Shown here: positions 28,251 to 34,422 of the stretch, piece by piece
Layout of the letters: each line of letters begins with the position of its first letter
How positions within the stretch are numbered: the stretch's first letter is position 1
NCBI GenBank assembly: GCA_019649035.1
Contig: BMAT01011964.1
Span: 203,213-237,634, forward strand
Direction of reading: 5' to 3'
DNA length: 34,422 nucleotides
From: Elysia marginata
Lineage: Eukaryota > Mollusca > Gastropoda > Plakobranchidae
The notes under the pieces: model-generated
Database searches by the model: none
What the model saw: only the letters and a program-made list of their open reading frames with translations
Told to the model about the DNA's origin: nothing
Position numbers and translations under genes: made by a program

Positions 28251-29805
28251 CTGATTAAAACGGGTGATTCAGGCAAGGAGAAACTTTAATGAAAAGCACA
28301 AGAAGATAGCAATTTGAATTGTGTATACTTTAAAGACTAGAATAGGGGGACTAGGGCCTGAAACAGTTAGAGATTTAAGAGGGGGGGGGGTTTGCAGTTA
28401 CTAAAATGAGAAAATGGAGTGTGGGGTGAGAAAGAAAGACAGACAGGGAGTTTAAGAAGGTGGCAGAAAGAGATCACGGAGGGGAGAAATAAAGTTGGCG
28501 GTATAAAGTTTAATAAAGTCAGTGGTAACGTTATCTAATACATGTACCCAATCAATTACCGATGGAAATCACGGGCTGCCATAACTAGTTTCTTTTTTAC
28601 AATGGAGCAAATACTTAGGGGTTTAACCTATGGAGGTGTTAGCAGCCAAAATTTCCCTAAAGTGATATACAGTAGGGTCAAAGATTACAGTACGAACTTC
28701 TTATGCTGACTATCGAGATAATTTAGTGATTAAATCTCATTAGCTTCTTTTTTAAGAAGCGTTCCTCTACTCTAGTGTCAAAATCGGATTCGCTATTTAG
28801 CGTTTTGGGCACCATGGTTTAAAATGCAGAATTTTGTAGACCTAGATGCTTGAAACATTTTTCTATGCATCTATGCATTTAACGATTCTTCCAAACTCCT
28901 TTGCCACGCCATTATCCCCAAATTCGTAGAGTTAACTTCCTTTTTTTTCCTTGAACACTATCTAAATCGTTAGTGTTATAATGAAAAACAGAATTCCTTG
29001 TCTTTAAAACTGAACGAAAAAGTAAACTTAGGCGTGTGTAAGGGATATCGAACATTAGCTGCCTGATGATTTTCTTTTATTTTCTTTTTAATCACCCTGA
29101 GGAATCCAGAGCAGGAACAGTCATAGCCACATTTTAAGGTTACACAATTTTATGAGTTTTTCTTTGCTGCGCTTCAAAAAAAAACCCCAACAAAATGTTC
29201 CTCTTTAAATAGCTGTATATATGTATGGCCTTCAGAAGATTAATACGAAAAAAAAAATTGGGATGCAAAACCTGAAAAAAATCTTTCCAAATCCATTCGA
29301 CGTTCCAATTTAAGAGAAATAAAAATTGCGACTGTTCAGATACTTCCTCTTTAGCATTAACTTTTTTAAAATCTTTTTTTTGACATATTTGCTGTGTAAA
29401 ATTAAATTTTATTCTTAATTTTTAGCGTTCAATTTCAGTGCTGTGTTAGACTGCTCGCTTTTTACAATTTTTGATATTGTGAACGGTTGTAAGAAGACGG
29501 GTTTTAAAATCGCGATCAATAAGTAGGTTAAATTAATTAGGCAGAAGCCACTCTACAGAAGGCAGAGTAATCAAGTTTTGAAGCAGACATGAAGAATGAA
29601 CTTGAAAGGCACTTGAAATGTGGTGTGGTGGTAATTAGAGAAAGAAACGAATACTTTGAGAGAAAAAGATTATGTCGCTAAATAAATGATAAGGTTAATA
29701 TTGTTAGCGGGTAAAAGATAACTTTCTTATTTCTTTTGAGAAGATGTTATATTGATTGTTTTTGCCATGTACTTTTCGATTCTTTTCTTTTGTCTTTCTC
29801 CTCTT
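28251..29805. other. AT-rich stretch, nothing recognised
   Basis: A G-run at 28381-28390 and a purine-rich segment at 28430-28490. No gene, SINE or LINE signature seen. Confidence 0.6.
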
Positions 29806-29883
29806 TCACTATGTCTGTTTGCCTCTCTCTGTCTCTCTCTCTCTCTCTGACTCTATCTGTCTCTCTCTGTCTGTCACTGTCTA

Positions 29884-29923
<40 letters not shown>

Positions 29924-29924
29924 N

Positions 29925-29970
<46 letters not shown>

Positions 29971-30250
29971 GTATCGCCGTTTCGATATCTTTATCTCATT
30001 CTTCCTCCCTCCCTTATCTGTGCCTGTCTCCTTTTCTTTATATTTTCTCAATCTCGTTCATTTATTCTTCTTTTCATTTTTCTCTCTTTCGTTCTCTTTT
30101 TCCTTTGTCTTTCTCTCGTCCTCTCTTCTTTTCCTTTCTCTTTCTGGAACTCTTTCTCTCTTCTTTTCCTTTGTCTTGTTTCACCCTCTTTTCTTTTCCT
30201 GTATCTTACTTTCACTCTCCTATCTTTTTCTTTGGCCCTCTTTCACTCTG
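29806..30250 (+). repeat. CT/TCTG microsatellite and long pyrimidine tract with an N
   Basis: (CT)n, (TCTG)n (about 29884-29918), then (CT)n to 29968, then CTTT-rich pyrimidines to about 30250. Base 29924 is N, an unresolved base inside the repeat. The 181- and 185-codon frames (Ser/Leu/Phe) are artefacts. Confidence 0.95.
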
Positions 30251-30785
30251 CTTCTGTTTGTGTTGTTTTCACCCGTATGTTTCCCACAATTAGCAATTTA
30301 AAAAAAAAAATTATTTAAAAATGTTACATTTCTTTGTTACAATTCCTACTAAAATGGCCCTACCTTCCTTTTTTAACTTAATCTTTTTTTAAAGTCTAAT
30401 ACGTTAATGGTTTATCGCTGTTTCTTTTTCAACCATTCTTTTATGATTCCATTTTTCTTTTTCTGGTTTTCACCTTTCCTTTCTTCATCCTGAATAAAGT
30501 GCTATGAAATTGCGACTACATTGGAACGACACAGCAAATTATAAGCAACGCGTTGCACAAATGAGAGATAGAGCGACAGAGACAGAGACAGACAGACCGA
30601 GACAGATGCTTTAAAAGAGACATATGCAGAACGAAAAACACTGAGCAGGATAGAGCAGAACAATAGAATGCATAAAGATAATAAGGGAAAATGTCGTAGA
30701 AAGAAAGATAAAATAGAATACAATGAAAAAAATGAATATCATGTTAATTGATTTCGTGTTACTCCTAGGTTGTATTTTGACTTAA
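30251..30785. other. AT-rich stretch with short GA/GACA tract
   Basis: A GACAGAGACAGACAG block at 30577-30605. The 73-codon minus frame is repeat-linked. Confidence 0.6.
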
Positions 30786-30790
30786 CTCAC

Positions 30791-30949
30791 CTAAAAGAAT
30801 CACACGGATTCATAATGAGACCGCCAAAGTAAAGTATAAGTCCCCGGATGTGAGCATAGATCTCGTTATTTCCCAGTCCCTGTGTTTATTATTAGATCTT
30901 GAGTTGGCCGGCCCACTTGTCGAAAATGCGCTTTTAATACTACATTTTC
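30791..30949 (-). CDS. Weak minus-strand exon candidate, product unknown
   Basis: On the minus strand a T/A-rich tract ending ATATATTTCAG precedes 30949, and TTTTAG|GTGAGT follows 30791, a strong donor. The enclosed 159 bp is GC-richer than its flanks. Every frame meets a stop: the longest is open for about 45 codons (…SGPANSRSNNKHRDWEITRS…) and ends just before the donor. So it can only be a non-coding exon, or one with its stop codon inside. The plus strand is also open (106 codons, 30850-31170, hydrophobic), which may instead be the shadow. I do not recognise either. Confidence 0.15.
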
Positions 30950-31170
30950 CTGAAATATATATATATATTAAATCAAAAAGTGAGTATTCACTTGGATGCC
31001 AGTACCTGCTTAGTTTGGAGGGTCTCGGAGTGAAATATGTTGGTGGACTTATTGCTTGTTTACTTCTTGGGCTGCACGGCCTTCTGCACATTGCCTTTGT
31101 GATGTTAGAGCCTGATCTGAGTAAACATTGTTGGTTAATCCAATTTCTGAGTTTATTGAATGCTGTCTAA

Positions 31171-32283
31171 AGACCTTCCTTCTCTGGAGATTACAAAGCC
31201 GTATTTGGCTGTTTGTGTCTCAGAATGGGTAATCTTGATCAAGCAGAATTCGCTGTTACACAAAATAATGTTTCAAGCTAATTTATAGTATTATTTACCA
31301 ACAAGGAAAGAATATTGTCTTGCGTGTATGTGTGAGGGGGGGGGGGGCGATAAGGATTTGATATTTTGTGATTGGCTTTGTTGGTAGTATGATTATTTAT
31401 GAACGGAAAAGGAAATCTCGTCTTTTACGTGTTTTTCATTTGTACATCCGGTACCAATGCACAGTAGCTATAATTTATACAGTATTCCAAATTTAAGCCT
31501 GTATTTCGGGCAAATCCCCCGCTATGTTTCTTAATTTCATATTTTTATAAAAGTATTGGGAATAAAATACTTGATGGGAAGTGATTGTTTTCTAAAAGCA
31601 TGTACCCAGGCTTTTGTGTAGATATGGAAAATACCTAAAAGTAATGATACAACAACATATCTTTAGTAACTAGACTTTGCTTCCGTTTTTTATTGTTGTT
31701 GTTGTTTTTTTTTTGTTTTTTTTTTTACAAAACCAACTAACAGTCTTGCGTCAGTCTAGGACTGTGTCTTTACAAGATTGGGGTACTTTTTTCAAATATA
31801 TTTGTAAGTCAGGTACTTTCCGTTGTTATATATACTGCTAATATAAAACTGTATGATCTAAAGAGGCATTTGCCACGAGTGCATTCAATATTAAAACATT
31901 TTTTCGAAATTTTCAAGCCTCCTTTATATCTTTTTGCTTCGTGGCTAAACAAACCCAAACATTGCTGTAATATATTCAAGTTAAACTCAGAAACTGAATA
32001 TATGAAATAAATTTTTTCAGAGATGAATAAGAGGAATCGCACATTATACAACGTGTCGCTCAGGAATATCGATGGACCTGTGTGCAAAATAACAAAAATC
32101 CGTTAAAAATCGATTTGCTTTATATTTATTGGTCTGTAGTGATAAATAAATTCAATGTTTCTGTCTTTGAAAAAATAAGACTATGATTTAATTCCTTTAA
32201 CTTTTTTCTCACTTTCCTTTAAGCAACTGTGACTAATGACGCAACCGAGCCAAAATTTGTAAAATGTTCTAAGCTTTAATAGT
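31171..32283. other. AT-rich stretch, nothing recognised
   Basis: A G-run of about 13 (31336-31348) and T/GTT-rich DNA (31688-31727). A 92-codon minus frame (32087-31809) is AT-driven. Confidence 0.6.
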
Positions 32284-32384
32284 AAACAGAGCATACTAGT
32301 ACCAAAACTATGGTACAAGCAGAGCATTCTAATACAAAAACTACGGCACAAGCAGAGCATACTAATACCAGTACTACGGTACTG
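32284..32384 (+). repeat. 33-bp minisatellite, three units
   Basis: CAGAGCAT starts at 32287, 32320 and 32353, exactly 33 bp apart. Each unit continues (A/T)CTA(A/G)TAC-A-AAAC(or GT)ACTA-GG-AC. The unit contains a short inverted repeat (GTACCA...TGGTAC in unit 1). Because 33 is a multiple of three, a minus frame stays open through all units with an 11-residue period (…SMLCL…), but no exon boundary is visible. Confidence 0.85.
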
Positions 32385-32504
32385 AGTTTACTTGAAATTA
32401 GAACTTCACGGCCTCATCAAATTTCATGACTTCTACTCTTTCTCTGAGTCTGTGTAGATCCCTGCACAATGCAGGCGTATAAGCCACTAATAACGCGTCG
32501 GCTT

Positions 32505-32681
32505 ACAAACCTCATTTTTTGTTGGCTCCCTAAGTTCAATGACATCTGAAGCAACTGACCCGAATGTTGGGTTTCGGAGGTGATTGACCATCACGCTGCT
32601 GGGTTGATCGATATCTGAACAGGAGGCGTTGTCAGCCTGGGGTTTAATAACCATCAATGCATTCACGCCTGGTTTTGTCAT
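32505..32681 (-). CDS. Candidate minus-strand coding exon, product unknown
   Basis: On the minus strand an ATG at 32681, three codons after an in-frame stop and next to an acceptor-like AACTCCAG, opens a frame of balanced composition (MTKPGVNALMVIKPQADN..., later NPTFGSVASDVIELREPTKN). Possible donors lie at 32506 (GTAAGC) and 32510 (GTTTGT). Beyond them the frame ends at 32487. The segment is clearly less AT-rich than its flanks. It could be an N-terminal exon. I recognise no domain, signal peptide or membrane segment. Neighbouring exons are not evident. Confidence 0.3.
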
Positions 32682-32699
32682 GCTCTGGAGTTAAACGAT

Positions 32700-34205
32700 G
32701 TCTGTCTGTTTCTAAAAAAACTTTAGGGTTTTTAAGATGTATTTTGAGGTAGACAGTTGGTTTAGTTCATAGGGTAATTCACCGCTTTTCTAGAATAGTC
32801 AGGCTCGATGCACTCAATAAGTTTTTAGTGTTTTCACACCTTACAAGCCCTTTTTTGAGATGAGTGTAAAAAATGGTCGATCATTCTGGTATCTTTGGTA
32901 GCAGCTTAGGAAATTCCCTGTAGAATTTTGAATCGTATCATTGCCTTTTCAAGAAAGACGTTGAAAAGTCGCTCACAATGGAAAGAGTGCAGTGAATGGC
33001 CTTGACAGTTTTACGACTATTGATAAGCTAGCCTTGCCAGATTTAGAATTTCTTAACTTTTTAATAACGAATACCTTGCTCAATACAAGTTTTAAAAGGC
33101 TAACGCCCATAGTCGTACCAAAGCAACAAAAAAAGTTTAAAAACTCAACAACAGTTATAAATCTATAGAAATGGTATTGAAGTAAAATTGCATAGCTCTG
33201 AAAAATTTTCAACGAAACAAAAAGATGAGTTAAAATTTCAAAAAAGAAAAAAAAAAGAGACAACTGTCGGGAACATCTGAACACAGATGAAATCACACTC
33301 ATCTTATGACACTAATATTTTTACTCTTATCATTGGAATGAATATATTCTCGCACAATAAAAAGATCATTGAAGCCAAAAGCTGGACTTTAAAAAACTTA
33401 AATTACCTAGGCATTCTAAAGCTATGTCGTGAGAAAGTGTACGGAGTAGGAGTCAAGAATAATTAATTTTAGAACTCTTTAACAAAGAAACTAAGTGTTA
33501 AAGGAATTCTGAAAAATTGGCAACAGCCTGCTGTGACTTACAATTCAAAATGTCTCTGGCGCAATAGTTTATTCCCTCTACCTCTTTTTAAAGTTTCAAA
33601 AAGACATTTCATCTTATTTTAATCTACCCTTACGCATAAACATACTGAGTGTGTTGGGGGGGGGGATGAAACGTTTTCTGCACATTGAAACAGGCGTTTG
33701 ACCACACTGACTTCAGGACCAACGTTCAGACTATGAAGCCTAAGTGTAGATTTTTTTTTGGCCTAACTTCGAACATAAAAATAGCCGCTGGAGTATTACC
33801 ATCCCGAAATTCCTCCGTAGAGTAGATTCCTCGACACTCAATGCAGTTCTATCCTTATGGTAAAAAAAACTGATAAGGGTAGATAAATGGGTGTCACAAA
33901 AATGCCAGTCAGACGGCGTACTATCAAATCATTTTACAAAACTGTGCCGCTAGAGACCAAACGTTTACACTTCTTATTAGTCTGACATTTATACCATTGG
34001 GACATGTTTTTACAAGGTTACTTCACAGACGTAAGCTGAATATAATTATTCCTTAAGGTAAATTGAAAAGAATGCTGAAGTTAATAACTTTTAACGCGCA
34101 GTAAAATTTTGTTTCTCAAGTCAGAAATGTTGTTTTTTTGGGGGGAAAGATGACGCAGAAACGGCTGTCTTTTCAATCGAAGTAGCTTCTTAAAATAATG
34201 GTAAT
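32700..34205. other. AT-rich stretch, nothing recognised
   Basis: A G-run at 33656-33665. A 109-codon minus frame (33302-32973) is Phe/Leu/Lys-rich without splice context or motif. No repeats of note. Confidence 0.55.
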
Positions 34206-34212
34206 TTCGATG

Positions 34213-34422
34213 GATAGACAGATAGATAGATACATGGAGAGATAGATAGATAGATAGATAAATAGACAGATAGACCTAAATAGCCTAGTCCTACCTTTGT
34301 TTTGCCACGAAACTGTGTTTATCACTGTCATGATAGATATATAGATAGATAGATACATAAATGCACACATAATCGAGATAGATAGATAGATAAATAGATA
34401 GATAGATAGATAGATAGATAGA
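34213..34422 (+). repeat. GATA array interrupted by about 60 bp, right edge
   Basis: (GATA)n/(GACA) at 34213-34274, unrelated sequence at about 34275-34330, then (GATA)n to the end of the window. The 65-codon Ile/Tyr/Ser frame is translated repeat. Confidence 0.95.

Noticed and set aside
29736..30301. Two frames of 181-185 codons
   Set aside because: CT/TCTG repeat translation spanning an N.
31336..31348. G-quadruplex
   Set aside because: A single G-run without further runs at suitable spacing.
32973..33302. 109-codon minus-strand frame
   Set aside because: Phe/Leu/Lys-rich in AT-rich DNA with no splice sites or motif.
1..34422. CRISPR array, prophage or bacterial operon
   Set aside because: No spaced identical repeats with unique spacers, no dense gene order and no ribosome-binding sites; all repeats are microsatellites, minisatellites or retroelements.

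Overview
This is eukaryotic, AT-rich DNA (by eye about two thirds A+T), dense in microsatellites and decayed retroelements, with no complete gene that I can recognise. There are no operons or ribosome-binding sites, and almost every long open frame is a translated simple repeat. The combination of tRNA-derived SINEs with a CAACCAACC-type 3' tail, non-LTR elements ending in a GCGCT...GCGCT module followed by ATT repeats, and long CT, TTC, TAC and GATA tracts suggests an invertebrate, most likely a mollusc and perhaps a gastropod. That placement is inference from general character; I could not search any database.

Layout. 1-8.3 kb: simple repeats (CT/TCTA, a TAC array of about 540 bp, ATC/TTC, ATT), a full-length tRNA-SINE with a 7-bp target duplication (2903-3217), a second SINE-like element (6421-6711), and a palindrome-rich patch near 2.5 kb. 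8.3-10.7 kb: AT-rich DNA, purine tracts, and the best protein-coding candidate, a GC-rich 100-bp internal exon at 9508-9607 (+) with near-consensus splice sites. 10.7-16.7 kb: a GC-rich patch, CT tracts, a possible minus-strand exon (13165-13347), a diverged tandem duplication of roughly 190-205 bp units, a retroelement 3' end (14615-14695), and a 100-bp tandem repeat (16420-16685). The minus strand of that last repeat reads as a small Cys-bearing peptide in two units, with third-position differences between the copies. 16.8-22.4 kb: long pyrimidine tracts, a truncated minus-strand SINE, and a SINE inserted into a TTC array. 22.4-26 kb: two dead LINEs, one plus-strand CR1/L2-like (22445-23514) and one far more eroded on the minus strand (about 24695-25800). 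26-34.4 kb: mostly featureless AT-rich DNA with CT/GA tracts, a 33-bp minisatellite, two weak minus-strand exon candidates (30791-30949 and 32505-32681), and an interrupted GATA array at the right edge.

Functionally the window looks like intronic or intergenic DNA. The retroelements form three relationships: SINE copies sharing one body; SINEs and a second SINE family sharing a tail; and LINE/SINE 3' ends sharing a GCGCT-stem module, which fits parasitism of LINE machinery by 3'-end recognition. I found no evidence for a novel multi-gene system. The most distinctive items are the 9508-9607 exon, the duplicated Cys-peptide repeat at 16.5 kb, and the nested retroelement and microsatellite structures.
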